Origin: Deltaproteobacteria bacterium
Lineage (GTDB): Bacteria > JADJOY01
Length of the DNA stretch: 64,000 nucleotides
Reading direction: 5' to 3'
Assembly (NCBI GenBank): GCA_016713535.1
Contig: JADJOY010000029.1
Span: 86,511-150,510 of the forward strand
The position numbers were made by a program, and so were the translations under genes. This document shows positions 37,390-46,185 of this stretch, one piece after another. The notes below the pieces were generated by a model. The model saw only the letters and a program-made list of their open reading frames with translations. It ran no database searches and was not told the DNA's origin. The number at the start of each line of letters is the position of its first letter. Position 1 is the first letter of the stretch.

Positions 37390-37544
37390 CGAAGTGGCGC
37401 TGCACGATCTGCGATCACGTCTACGACCCGGCCGAGGGCGATCCCGCCGCAGGCATCCCGGCTGGCACGCCGTTCGAGGCGCTCCCCGACGACTGGGCGT
37501 GTCCGGACTGCGGCGCGACCAAGGGCGACTTCGTCCCGGCCTGA
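37386..37544 (+). CDS. Rubredoxin
   Basis: 52 residues from ATG 37386, overlapping the previous TGA (ATGA). Both iron-binding knuckles are present: [15 protein letters not shown] (CxxC) and [11 protein letters not shown] (CxxC), with DWACPDCG typical of rubredoxins. It is a small one-electron carrier with a single Fe(Cys)4 centre. Placement as the last gene of a glycan-flippase operon is unusual; no obvious oxidoreductase partner is encoded in the window, so its electron partner is unknown. Confidence 0.95.
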   Translation: MTKWRCTICDHVYDPAEGDPAAGIPAGTPFEALPDDWACPDCGATKGDFVPA

Positions 37545-37602
37545 TTCGCACCGGGCGGTCCACCTCCGTCCCCGGCGCCGGGCGCACCAACGAGACGCGA
37601 AA

Positions 37603-37618
37603 GTCACGATTGCGTGAC
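37603..37618. promoter_or_regulatory. Short inverted repeat upstream of the metallophosphatase gene
   Basis: GTCACG-ATTG-CGTGAC, a 6-bp perfect inverted repeat with a 4-bp centre, in the 200-bp gap before the phosphatase gene. It could be a regulator site or a small hairpin after the rubredoxin operon. No T run follows, so it is weak as a terminator. Confidence 0.3.
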
Positions 37619-37744
37619 GCTCGCGTCGCTTGGTAGCCTTTCCCCTGTCGCACACCAGCCGTCCCGATGTGCCCCGCGAGGGGTGGCCCGAGCCGCATGT
37701 CGCGGCTCGGCAGAGGACGGTGCGCGCGGCGGAAAGGCCCACCG

Positions 37745-39043
37745 ATGCTGGACCGTGTTTCGCTCGGCAAGCTCGTCCTCGCGGCATCGCTCGCGGCGGG
37801 TGCGTTCGGCTGCACGCCGACGATCAGCCGCGAGGCGTATCTCCAGAACGCCACTCCGGACAGCATCGTGGTGCGCTGGCGTACCGGGACCCCGTCCGAT
37901 TCGGTGGTTCGCTACGGACCAGCGCCCACCACGCTGACCTCGCAGGTCAGCGACGCGGCCCAGACCACCGAGCACGAGATCACGCTCACCGGGCTGAGCT
38001 CGAACACGACGTACTACTACTCGATCGGTACCTCCACCGCGACGCTGGCGGGCGGCACCTCCGACTACCAGTTCATCACCCAGCCGTCGGTGGGTACCCC
38101 GCAGGAGATGCGGATCTGGGTGCTCGGCGATCCGGGCACCGGCACCGGCGCCCAGACCGCGGTGCGTGACGCCTTCTACGGCTACACCGGCACGCGCGAC
38201 CCCGACTTCTGGCTCATGCTCGGCGACAACGCCTACTCGAGCGGCACCGACCTCGAGTTCCAGCTCAAGCTCTTCGACATCTACCCGACCATGCTGCGCA
38301 AGCGCGCGCTGTGGCTGACCCTCGGCAACCACGACGGCGGCAGCGCCGACTCGGCGACCCAGACCGGCCCGTATTACGACAACTTCACGCTGCCGAAGAG
38401 CGGCGAGGCGGGTGGGGTGGCCTCCGGCACCGAGGCCTACTACTCGTTCGACTACGGCAACATCCACTTCATCTGCCTCGACTCCTACGAGACCGACCGC
38501 TCCCCCGGCGGCGCGATGATGACCTGGCTCCAGGCCGACCTGGCCGCGGCGGCGAGCGACTGGACGATCGCGTTCTGGCACCACCCGCCCTACTCGAAGG
38601 GCAGCCACAACTCGGACACCGAGGGCGCGCTCATCGACATGCGCCAGACCTTCCTGCCGGTCCTCGAGGACTACGGTGTCGACCTCGTGCTCGCTGGCCA
38701 CAGCCACTCGTACGAGCGCTCCTATCTCCTCGACGGCCACTACGGCACGTCGTCCACGCTGACGCCGTCGATGATCCTCGACTCGGGTGACGGCGCCGTC
38801 GACGGCGACGGGGCCTACGTGAAGAACGGCCTCGGCGCGATGCCGCACCTCGGCGCCGTGTACGCGGTGCCGGGCAGCTCGGGCCAGATCAGCGGCGGCT
38901 CGCTCAACCACCCGGCGATGGTGGTGTCGCTCAACGTGCTCGGCTCGATGGTCCTCGACGTGGCGGGCGATCGCCTCGACGCCGCGTTCGTGAACTCGCT
39001 CGGAGACGTGCAGGACCACTTCACGATCGAGAAGCAGCCCTGA
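37745..39043 (+). CDS. Purple-acid-phosphatase-like metallophosphoesterase
   Basis: 432 residues from ATG 37745, with a lipoprotein-type signal (LVLAASLAAGAFGC). Residues about 25-120 are a fibronectin-type/PAP N-terminal domain (TPDSIVVRWRTGTPSDSVVR, EHEITLTGLSSNTTYYYSIG). The catalytic domain has all motifs of the metallophosphoesterase fold: LGDPGTG, MLGDNAY, LGNHDGG, FWHHPPYSKGSH and LAGHSHSYERS. These bind two metals and hydrolyse phosphate monoesters outside the cytoplasm, possibly to release phosphate. A TPR gene follows directly. Confidence 0.92.
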   Translation: MLDRVSLGKLVLAASLAAGAFGCTPTISREAYLQNATPDSIVVRWRTGTPSDSVVRYGPAPTTLTSQVSDAAQTTEHEITLTGLSSNTTYYYSIGTSTATLAGGTSDYQFITQPSVGTPQEMRIWVLGDPGTGTGAQTAVRDAFYGYTGTRDPDFWLMLGDNAYSSGTDLEFQLKLFDIYPTMLRKRALWLTLGNHDGGSADSATQTGPYYDNFTLPKSGEAGGVASGTEAYYSFDYGNIHFICLDSYETDRSPGGAMMTWLQADLAAAASDWTIAFWHHPPYSKGSHNSDTEGALIDMRQTFLPVLEDYGVDLVLAGHSHSYERSYLLDGHYGTSSTLTPSMILDSGDGAVDGDGAYVKNGLGAMPHLGAVYAVPGSSGQISGGSLNHPAMVVSLNVLGSMVLDVAGDRLDAAFVNSLGDVQDHFTIEKQP

Positions 39044-39081
39044 TCGCACGCGTCGCGTCGCCGAAGCTCGGTTTCGCGATC

Positions 39082-39885
39082 TTGCTGGGCGCCGTGACGT
39101 TCGCGGCGCCCAGCGTCGTCTGGGCCGACGACGACGTCGCGCTGCGCATCCAGGAGATCTCGAAGAAGATCGCGGAGTCGCCCAAGGACGCCTCGCTTCG
39201 CGCGTTCCGCGCGGACCTGCACCGCTTCACCCGCGATTTCGACGCGGCGCTCGCCGACTGCGAGGGGGCGCGGGTACTCGCGCCGCGCGACGCGACGGTG
39301 TGCACGGTGTGCGGGCGGGTGCTCGCCGACGCGGGCTTCCCCCGCGCCGCGAAGGCGGTGGCCGAGACCGGGCTCGGGACGGCGCCGGACGACCCCGAGC
39401 TCAGGTTGTTGCACGCCCGGATGCTGGCGAAGCTCGGCGACGCCCTCGGCGCGTGGGACGACTACAGCGCCGTGATCCGCGCCGTGCCCGCGCCGAGCCC
39501 CGACCTCTTCCTCGAACGATCCGACGCGCTCGCGGCGACGGGACCCGAGCACCTCGATCGCGCCCTCGGCGGGCTCGAGGAGGGAATCGGGCGGCTCGGA
39601 CCGGTGATCACGCTCGAGATCCGTGCCCTCGAGCTCGAGGAGAAGCTCGGCCGGGTGGACGCGGCCGTGATGCGCGTCGATCGCCTCATGGCCGACGCCA
39701 AGCGCAAGGAAACCTGGCTGGTGCGAAAGGGCGACGTGCTGCGCCGCGCCGGGCGCGACGAGCAAGCGGCCGAGTCGTACCGAGCGGCGCTGGCCGCGCT
39801 CGAGGCGCTGCCGCCGCGCGTGCGCGACTCCAGGGCGATGCAGGACCTCGAGAAGCAAGCCCGCGGCGCGCTCGACGGACGTTGA
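39082..39885 (+). CDS. TPR-containing periplasmic protein
   Basis: 267 residues from TTG 39082. In the same frame, upstream to 39040, the text LIARVASPKLGFAI reads as a good signal peptide n-region and h-region before LLGAVTFAAPSVVWA-DDD, so translation may really begin at CTG 39040, overlapping the phosphatase stop (CTGA). Helical TPR-like repeats: DASLRAFRADLHRFTRDFDA, PELRLLHARMLAKLGDALGA and RKGDVLRRAGRDEQAAESYR. It is probably a periplasmic adaptor co-transcribed with the phosphatase. Function unknown. Confidence 0.72.
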   Translation: MLGAVTFAAPSVVWADDDVALRIQEISKKIAESPKDASLRAFRADLHRFTRDFDAALADCEGARVLAPRDATVCTVCGRVLADAGFPRAAKAVAETGLGTAPDDPELRLLHARMLAKLGDALGAWDDYSAVIRAVPAPSPDLFLERSDALAATGPEHLDRALGGLEEGIGRLGPVITLEIRALELEEKLGRVDAAVMRVDRLMADAKRKETWLVRKGDVLRRAGRDEQAAESYRAALAALEALPPRVRDSRAMQDLEKQARGALDGR

Positions 39886-39949
39886 GCCTCGTCGGTGCGT
39901 TTCGTCGGGACGAGCCCCGTGCCCGCCCGCGTCGTCGCCAGCCGCGAAG

Positions 39950-40125
39950 GATCGCGGCCCCTCCTCCGCTCGGACCGTAGGGGCTGGCCCCGTGCCCCTA
40001 CGATGGGGCGGGTTCTTGGCTGCGGGCGGGGGCAGGCCCCGCCCCTACGAAGGTGCGGGGGCGGGGGCCAGGGTCGTAGGGGCGGGCCCCGTGCCCGCCC
40101 GCAGCGTCTCCAGCCGCGCTAATCT
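39950..40125. repeat. GTAGGGGC-type palindromic repeat cluster
   Basis: At least three units related to CGTAGGGGCGGGCCCCGTGC occur in this gap: CCGTAGGGGCTGGCCCCGTG, GGGCAGGCCCCGCCCCTACG (inverted) and CGTAGGGGCGGGCCCCGTGC, separated by GCGGGCGGG stretches. This is an interspersed REP-like element; a similar style of element lies at 42.5-43.1 kb and 52.0-52.5 kb. No gene. Confidence 0.65.
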
Positions 40126-40142
40126 CGGGCGGGATCGCCGCC

Positions 40143-41393
40143 ATGCCGCCTCGCAGCATCCTGCACGTCGACATGGACGCGTTCTTCGCGTCGGTGGAGG
40201 TCCGCGAGAAGCCGTCGCTCCGCGGGCTGCCGGTGCTGGTCGCCGGCGCCGGCAAGCGCGGCGTGGTGTCGGCCGCGAGCTACGAGGCGCGGGTGTTCGG
40301 CTGCCGCTCGGCGCAGCCCACCGCCGTGGCGCTCAGGCTGTGTCCGAGGGCGGTGGTGATCTCGCCGCGCCACGGCATCTACGAGGAGGTCTCGGAGCAG
40401 GTGTTCGCGATCTTCGAGCGCTTTACACCGCTCGTCGAGCCGCTCTCGATCGACGAGGCGTTCCTCGACGTGACCGGCTCCGAGCGGCTCTTCGGGCCGC
40501 CGCGCGCGGTGGCCGAGGCGATCCGCGCCGCGGTGAGCGCCGAGACCCGGCTCACGTGCTCGGTGGGGATCTCGGCGGTCAAGTTCATCGCCAAGATCGC
40601 GAGCGGACGGAACAAGCCGGACGGCCTCACCGAGGTGCCGCCCGGCGGCGAGCACGTCTTCCTCGATCCGCTGCCGATCGGCGAGCTGTGGGGCGTTGGC
40701 CCCAAGGCCAAGGAAGCGCTCGAGTCGCGGGGAATCGCGACGATCGGCGACCTGCGCCGCCGCGACGCCCGCGATCTGATGCGGTGGTTCGGCGAGTCGG
40801 GGCTCCACTTCCACCAGCTCGCCCACGCGATCGACGAGCGCGCCGTCGAGCCGGTCCACGAGCGTAAGAGCATCAGCCACGAAGACACCTACGCCGACGA
40901 CATCGCCGGGCGCGACGTGATCGAGCGTCACCTCCTCGATCAGGCCACGCGGGTCGCTGACCGGCTGACCCGCAAGGGGCTGCGTGGACGCAAGGTCCAC
41001 CTCAAGATCCGCGACGGCCGCTTCGTGACCGAGAGCCGCCAGACGACGCTGCCGCGAGCGACGGCGCAGGCCCGCGAGATCTACCGCGCCGCGTGCGGGC
41101 TGCTCGACAGCGTGGTCCTCGACGGGCGGGGCTTCAGGCTCACGGGCGTGGGCGTGAGCGACTTCGTGGAGCCGGCCGAGGAGGAAGCGCAGCTCGACCT
41201 CTTCGGTGCTGGTGGGATGAAGCCCACGAAAGAGGAGACCCATCACCAGCGCGGCGACGCGCTGCAGGGAGTCCTCACCGCCGTGCGCGAGCGCTTCGGC
41301 GCCAAGGGCCTCTATCCCGCCGACACCGACCCCCACGCCCCCGCAGACACCCTCGGCGGCAAAGCCCTCGCGAAGAAGAAGGCCGACCCGTGA
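40143..41393 (+). CDS. dinB: DNA polymerase IV (Y-family)
   Basis: 416 residues from ATG 40143. Palm catalytic acids Asp10 (LHVDMDAFFASVE) and Asp104/Glu105 (LSIDEAFLDV) are present, with the Y-family YEAR motif (SYEARVFGCR), CSVGISAVKFIAKIAS and the HhH segment LWGVGPKAKEALESRG. The C-terminal EEAQLDLFG is a consensus beta-clamp-binding motif (QLDLF). It performs error-prone translesion synthesis. A Lys-rich tail follows. No LexA-like box was recognised in the repeat-filled upstream gap. Confidence 0.95.
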   Translation: MPPRSILHVDMDAFFASVEVREKPSLRGLPVLVAGAGKRGVVSAASYEARVFGCRSAQPTAVALRLCPRAVVISPRHGIYEEVSEQVFAIFERFTPLVEPLSIDEAFLDVTGSERLFGPPRAVAEAIRAAVSAETRLTCSVGISAVKFIAKIASGRNKPDGLTEVPPGGEHVFLDPLPIGELWGVGPKAKEALESRGIATIGDLRRRDARDLMRWFGESGLHFHQLAHAIDERAVEPVHERKSISHEDTYADDIAGRDVIERHLLDQATRVADRLTRKGLRGRKVHLKIRDGRFVTESRQTTLPRATAQAREIYRAACGLLDSVVLDGRGFRLTGVGVSDFVEPAEEEAQLDLFGAGGMKPTKEETHHQRGDALQGVLTAVRERFGAKGLYPADTDPHAPADTLGGKALAKKKADP

Positions 41394-41410
41394 GGAGTCT
41401 CCACGACCAG

Positions 41411-41932
41411 CTACTGTCCCAACGCACGACGAGCGGTCCAATACCGCTGGCGCCAGTTCGGCCCGATCCGTTCGGCCAGCGCCTTTTCGAGTGCCTCGCA
41501 ACCGACGTCGTCCACCGTCATCCCAGCATCGATCAGGGCGCCCGAATCCCGGTCGGCACGGGCCGCGATCTCGGCGGCGAACCCTTCGCGCGCAGTGCAG
41601 AGCGTTGCCAGGGCTCGGTGGGTGACGTCCTCGAACTCGAGGTAGGCCAGCCCGTATAGGTTGCGCATCGGGTCGGCGGCGGTCGCCGTCTCGATCCCGT
41701 CGGCGTTTGGTTCGGCCTGGTCGCCAGCGATCACGATCCGATCCCCGGACCACGCTCCGGCGACTGGACCGAAATCGTGTTTTACGTGATCGAAGTCAGT
41801 GGTGAGGACCGCGATCGCCAGAGCGTGGCTGCCGTGGAGCAACGCCCCTGCCTTGGCACCTTCGCCCGCGAAGCGAACGGGGTTCAGGAACTGGCGCTTG
41901 CGGAGGTTCACGAAGAGGAAGTGCTGTCCCAT
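41411..41932 (-). CDS. Hypothetical protein
   Basis: 173 residues from ATG 41932. Not recognised. It starts MGQHFLFVNLRKRQFLNP, and features LHGSHALAIAVLTTDFDHVK, AWSGDRIVIAGDQAEPN and NLYGLAYLEFEDVTH. It has no signal peptide or membrane helix and looks like a small soluble, acidic-to-neutral globular protein. It lies 11 bp after the VOC gene in the same direction and is probably co-transcribed with it. It is convergent with dinB. Confidence 0.7.
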   Translation of the reverse strand: MGQHFLFVNLRKRQFLNPVRFAGEGAKAGALLHGSHALAIAVLTTDFDHVKHDFGPVAGAWSGDRIVIAGDQAEPNADGIETATAADPMRNLYGLAYLEFEDVTHRALATLCTAREGFAAEIAARADRDSGALIDAGMTVDDVGCEALEKALAERIGPNWRQRYWTARRALGQ

Positions 41933-41943
41933 TGCGCCGCCCC

Positions 41944-42387
41944 TCACGCCGTCGCGACGGTGAGGCCGACCTCCTGGCCGTAGGAGAGCTCGAGGCTGTT
42001 GCCGTCGGGGTCGGCGAGGAAGCACCAGTAGCCGACCGGCGGGCCGGAGTCGGTGGGCGGGCGGCGCAAGCAACCGTTCCGGGCGCCCTCGGCGGCGAGA
42101 CGATCCACCTCCTCGCGGCTCGCGCAGCCGACGCCGAGGTGCTCGAACGAGAAGAGCCACTTCTTCGCCGTGCGCAGAACGAAGCGTGGCACCACGCGCG
42201 GCAGCTCGACGCACACGAGCACGAACGGGCGAGTGCGGTCGCTGAGCCACGCCACACGGGTTCCGGAGGTCGCGTCCTTGCGCTCATGGACCACGACCAT
42301 GCGCGCGTACTTCGCGTAGAAGGCGATGGTCGCGTCGAGGTCGGCGACCAGGAAGGCCATGTGGGTGAGGCCGTGATCGATCGTCAT
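41944..42387 (-). CDS. VOC family protein (glyoxalase/dioxygenase fold)
   Basis: 147 residues from ATG 42387. Two beta-alpha-beta-beta-beta modules: GLTHMAFLVADLDATIAFYA with His at the metal position, and FEHLGVGCASREEVDRLAAE with His; near the end CFLADPDGNSLELSYGQEV carries the metal-binding Glu. This is the standard glyoxalase/bleomycin-resistance/extradiol-dioxygenase fold. The substrate is not predictable. Co-transcribed with the downstream hypothetical gene. A large repeat region lies upstream. Confidence 0.88.
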   Translation of the reverse strand: MTIDHGLTHMAFLVADLDATIAFYAKYARMVVVHERKDATSGTRVAWLSDRTRPFVLVCVELPRVVPRFVLRTAKKWLFSFEHLGVGCASREEVDRLAAEGARNGCLRRPPTDSGPPVGYWCFLADPDGNSLELSYGQEVGLTVATA

Positions 42388-42399
42388 GGCGTGTCTCCG

Positions 42400-43190
42400 C
42401 TCGGACGTGCGAGCTTGCGCGCCGCCGCGAGGCATCGCAGTGGGCCGATCGCAGCGCGCCGGCCACGGGTTCGGTCCTTGCGCTCGCGTCCGGTCTGCGC
42501 CCCCCGCACTCTCCGCGGTCGCTGTAGTTGGTCGGAGTCGCCTCCGGCTCGCCGGGCAGAGTCGCTGCGGGCGGGGCCGGCCCCGCCCACGAGGTCGTCG
42601 TGGTCTTGGTCGGAGGGCGCGTCGCCTGCCCGGCGCCGCGGTGGCGGAGTCGGTGCCGGGTCGTTCGGCGGGCGCCGGGAGCGGCGGTCCCCGCCCCGCT
42701 ACCGAGGTCGTCGTCGGTCGTGGACGGAGGGGCACGCGTCGCGTGCCCGGCGAAACGTGATGACGGAGCGTCGGTGCCGAGGTCGTTCCCGGTAGGACGC
42801 CGGTGTAGCGGCGGGCGCGAGTAGGGCGGATCGGTCGCGATCCCGGGCGACCTGACGGTCGCCCCTACACACCCACGTTCAGCGAAGGGTGGAGGGGCAC
42901 GCGTCGCGTGCCCGGCGATACGTGGTGAGAAGCTGGCGCCGCCAGGTCCGGCAGGTCTCACACGGTGCGCGGACACGAGTTTGCGGATCGTTTCCTCTCC
43001 CGGGCGGGCTCGCGCCCGCCCCTACGCTTCCACGTTCAGCGAAGGGTGGAGGGGCACGCGTCGCGTGCCCGGGCGTTGTGCCGATCCGTCGATCTGGAGC
43101 GGCGTCGGCCGAGCGGTGCGGATCCCGGCACCGCGCCCGTCCCTCGCGTCTTTGACGGCCGCGCCCGGCGCGGCTCATTCTGCCCGGCGA
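42400..43190. repeat. Interspersed repeat cluster, about 0.8 kb without genes
   Basis: Gap between the VOC gene and the ParB-like gene. The 43-bp unit CCACGTTCAGCGAAGGGTGG-AGGGGCACGCGTCGCGTGCCCGG occurs identically at 42873-42915 and 43030-43072, and its last half also at 42726-42752. The core GGCACGCG/CGCGTGCC is palindromic. Units GGGCGACCTGACGGTCGCCC and GGGCGGGCTCGCGCCCGCCC, each followed by CTAC, lie between them. No open frame here looks like a protein. It resembles REP/BIME clusters. Confidence 0.7.
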
Positions 43191-43204
43191 TGGGGAGGTG
43201 AGCC

Positions 43205-44221
43205 GTGGCGACCAAGAACGCTGCCGACTCGGCCGAGAAGCCGAAGAAGACGACCAAGCGTGCCGCGCCCGCCTCTGGCACGAGCTCGCGCAGGAAGAAG
43301 ACCGCCGAGCCCGGCTCGCGCGGCTTGCGCGCTCCCGACCTCCAGGATGACGCCCCGCCGGCCGACGTGGCCGAGCTCACCCGCGCGATCGAGGACGACG
43401 GCGGGGCGGTGCTCGGCGTGTACCGCGATCCGCTCGGCGGCCACTGGCAGGTCCTCGCCGGGCTGCCGATCGAGCAGGTCGCACCCACGCCGTTCCAGCG
43501 CGACCTCTCCGAGGCCCACGCCAACCGGCTCACCCGGGTGATCGACAAGATCGGCCGCTTCCTCGACCCGGTGATCGCCATGCGCCAGGGCGAACGCAGC
43601 TACTGGACGCCGAACGGCAACCACCGGCTCGCGGCGATGAACCGCCTCGGTGCGCGGGCGATCGTGGCGCTGGTGCTGCCGGACCCCGCCGTGGCGTACA
43701 AGATCCTCGCCCTCAACACCGAGAAGGCTCACGCGCTGCGCGAGAAGGCCCTCGAGGTGATCCGCATGGCGCGGAGCCTCGCGGGCAGCGACGGCCGCAC
43801 CGAGAACGACTTCGCCCTCGAGTTCGAGGAGCCGGCGCTCTTGACACTGGGCGTTTGCTACGAGGGGCGGCCGCGCTTCGCCGGCGGTGCTTACTCGGCG
43901 CTGCTCAACCGCGTCGACACCTTCATCGACGAGCCGATCGCCCACGCTCTCGAGATCCGCGCCGAGCGCGCGCGGCGGGTGCTGGCGCTCGAGGACGCGG
44001 TGGCGGAGGCGGTCGCCGCGCTCAAGGCGCGCGGCTTCGAGAGCCCGTACCTGCGCGCCTTCGTGGTGGCGCGGGTCAACCCGATCCGCTTCTACAAGGG
44101 CTCGAACGTGCCGCCGTTCGACGCCACGTTCGACAAGATGATCGCCTCCGCACGCGCGTTCGACGCCGCGCGGGTCAACGCGGCCCAGCTCGCCCGCGCC
44201 TCCGGCCCGCCCGAGGAATGA
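43205..44221 (+). CDS. ParB N-terminal-domain-like protein
   Basis: 338 residues from GTG 43205, preceded by GGGGAGG. The first 45 residues are a Lys/Ala-rich basic tail. A ParB/Srx-type domain at about residues 80-165 is suggested by APTPFQRDLSEAHANRLTRV and YWTPNGNHRLAAMNRLGARA, where NGNHRLAA replaces the usual GERR motif. The C-terminal 170 residues are helical. There is no ParA, so it is not a typical partition gene; such solitary proteins can act on DNA or use the domain enzymatically. The AtuA-family gene follows 4 bp downstream. Confidence 0.7.
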   Translation: MATKNAADSAEKPKKTTKRAAPASGTSSRRKKTAEPGSRGLRAPDLQDDAPPADVAELTRAIEDDGGAVLGVYRDPLGGHWQVLAGLPIEQVAPTPFQRDLSEAHANRLTRVIDKIGRFLDPVIAMRQGERSYWTPNGNHRLAAMNRLGARAIVALVLPDPAVAYKILALNTEKAHALREKALEVIRMARSLAGSDGRTENDFALEFEEPALLTLGVCYEGRPRFAGGAYSALLNRVDTFIDEPIAHALEIRAERARRVLALEDAVAEAVAALKARGFESPYLRAFVVARVNPIRFYKGSNVPPFDATFDKMIASARAFDAARVNAAQLARASGPPEE

Positions 44222-44225
44222 GCCC

Positions 44226-45943
44226 ATGAGCCTGCGGGTCGCGAACTGCAGCGGCTTCTACGGCGACCGCCTGTCCGCGTCCCGCGAGCTCGTCCTGGGC
44301 GGCCCGATCGACGTCCTGACCGGCGACTACCTCGCCGAGATCACGCTGCTGATCCTGGCGCGCGAGAAGGCGCGCGATCTCGCCCGCGGCTACGCGCGGA
44401 CCTTCGTGCGCCAGGTCGAGGACGTGCTCGAGACGTGTCTCGAGCGCGGCATCCGCATCGTCTCGAACGCGGGCGGGCTCAACCCAGCCGCGTGCGGCGA
44501 CGCCATCGCCGCGGTGGCGGCGCGGCTCGGGCTGAGCCCGCGGATCGCCGTGGTCGAGGGCGACGACCTGCTCGCGCGCCTCGGCGAGCTGCGCGCGCAG
44601 GGCGAGCCACTCGCCCACGCCGTCACCGGGGCACCGTTCGAGTCGCTCGAGGCACCGGTGCTCTGCGCCTCGGCGTACCTCGGCGCGTGGCCGATCGTGG
44701 CGGCGCTCGAGGCCGGCGCGGACATCGTGGTGACCGGGCGGGTGACGGACTCGGCGCTCACGCTGGCGCCGGCGATGTGGCACCACCGCTGGCGCGCCGA
44801 CGACTGGGACCGGCTCGCGGGCGGGATCGTCGCCGGCCACCTGATCGAGTGCGGCACCCAGGTCACGGGCGGGAACTACTGCTTCTGGAACGAGGTGCCC
44901 CGGCTCGCGGCGATGGGCTTCCCGATCGCCGAGATCGAGGCCGATGGCCGCTTCACGATCACCAAGCACCCGGGCACCGGCGGCGCCGTCACCCGCGACA
45001 CCGTGATCGCCCAGCTCGTCTACGAGATCGGCGCGCCCGCCTATCTCACGCCCGACGTCACCGCGCACTTCGACGCCGTGTCCGTGGAGGAGCTCGGCCC
45101 CGACCGGGTGCGGGTGAGCGGGGCGCGCGGCACGCCGCCGCCCGCGACACTCAAGGTCTCGGCGCACCATGGAGCGGGGTTCCGGAACCACGTGGACGTC
45201 GTGGTCGGTGGAGCCGGAGGCCGAGGCCAAGTCGCGGGCCCCTCGAGAGCCGCTTGGGACGCGGTCGGGGGCCGGCATCGCTTCCAGGAGGCGCGCGCCG
45301 AGCGCTTCGTGGACCTCTCGAGCGCGGCACCACGCTCACGCGCTTCGCGGTCCGCGACCGCGATGAGGGCAAGGTCGGGCGCGCGTTCAGCGGCGCCGCT
45401 GTCGAGCTGGCACTCGCCAGCGTGCCGGGCATCACCTTCGCCGGACCGCCCACGGGTGCGGCGCCGTGTGGAGGCACGTGGCCGACCGCGGTGGCGCGCG
45501 GCGCGGTGACGGCGCGGGTGACGATCGGCGACGAGCGCTTCGAGGTCGCGGCGCCGAGCTTCGCCGAGGGCGGCTCGGAGCGGTCCGCCGAACCGCCGTC
45601 GCTCGCCGGGTCCGGCGTCGCCGCGGCTCTGGCCGGTTCACTCCTCGGCGACGTGTGCGGCGCTCGCTCGGGCGACAAGGGCGGCGACGCGAACCTGGGC
45701 GTGTGGGCGCGCGACCCACGGCACTTCGGCTGGCTCCGTGACTACCTGACGGCCGAGCGGCTGCGCGCCTGGCTGCCCGAGCCCTTCGACGGACCGATCG
45801 ATCGCTACGAGCTGGCAAACGTCGCGGCGCTCAACTTCGTGCTGCGCGGGTACCTGGGCGAGGGCGCGGCGGCGAACGTCCGCATCGACAACCAGGCCAA
45901 GCTCCTGGGCGAGCTGATCCGCGCACGGCCGATCGAGCGGTGA
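44226..45943 (+). CDS. AtuA family (DUF1446) protein, frameshifted in the middle
   Basis: About 570 residues when at least two indels between 45200 and 45340 are corrected. Frame one (44226 on) has RVANCSGFYGDRLSA, YLAEITLLILAREKARD, IVSNAGGLNP and DIVVTGRVTDSALTLAPA, all AtuA/DUF1446 signatures. A short stretch in another frame reads VEPEAEAKSRA. The last frame has KVGRAFSGAAVELALASVPG and a C-terminal domain VCGARSGDKGGDANLGVWAR as in the DUF4387-like/AtuA C-terminal half. Related proteins take part in acyclic terpene degradation with acyl-CoA carboxylases, but none is nearby, so the pathway is uncertain. Confidence 0.82.
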
Positions 45944-46117
45944 GCGGCGCCGCCGACCGTCCGCGGGGCGCGGGGCTGGCGTGAAACGCGGGTTTTCGGG
46001 CGCCAGATGTCGCACACGCCCGAGCGCGCGAAAGCGGGGCCGTTTCGGAGGCACGCTGGGCCGAGCGGGATTCGCTGACCGTTTTTACTGGCATAAAGTG
46101 ATGATTGGGTTCAATGG

Positions 46118-46166
46118 CGGAGTGCAGTGAATTTCACTGGCAGGTTGTGAAATCCACCGCACTCCG
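46118..46166. promoter_or_regulatory. Nested inverted repeats in a convergent gap
   Basis: CGGAGTGC at 46118-46125 pairs with GCACTCCG at 46159-46166, enclosing a second palindrome CAGTGAA-T-TTCACTG at 46125-46139. The surrounding 100 bp are noticeably AT-richer than the rest of the window. It lies between the ends of the AtuA gene and the large secreted-protein gene, where a bidirectional terminator would be expected, but it lacks a T run. Confidence 0.4.
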
Positions 46167-46185
46167 ATTCGGCCCGCGAACCCGC

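Noticed and set aside
42400-43190. CRISPR array
   Set aside because: Units are few, irregularly spaced and partly inverted, without unique spacers of constant length or cas genes.
46118-46166. Integron attC site
   Set aside because: No GTTRRRY/RYYYAAC core pair and no integrase.
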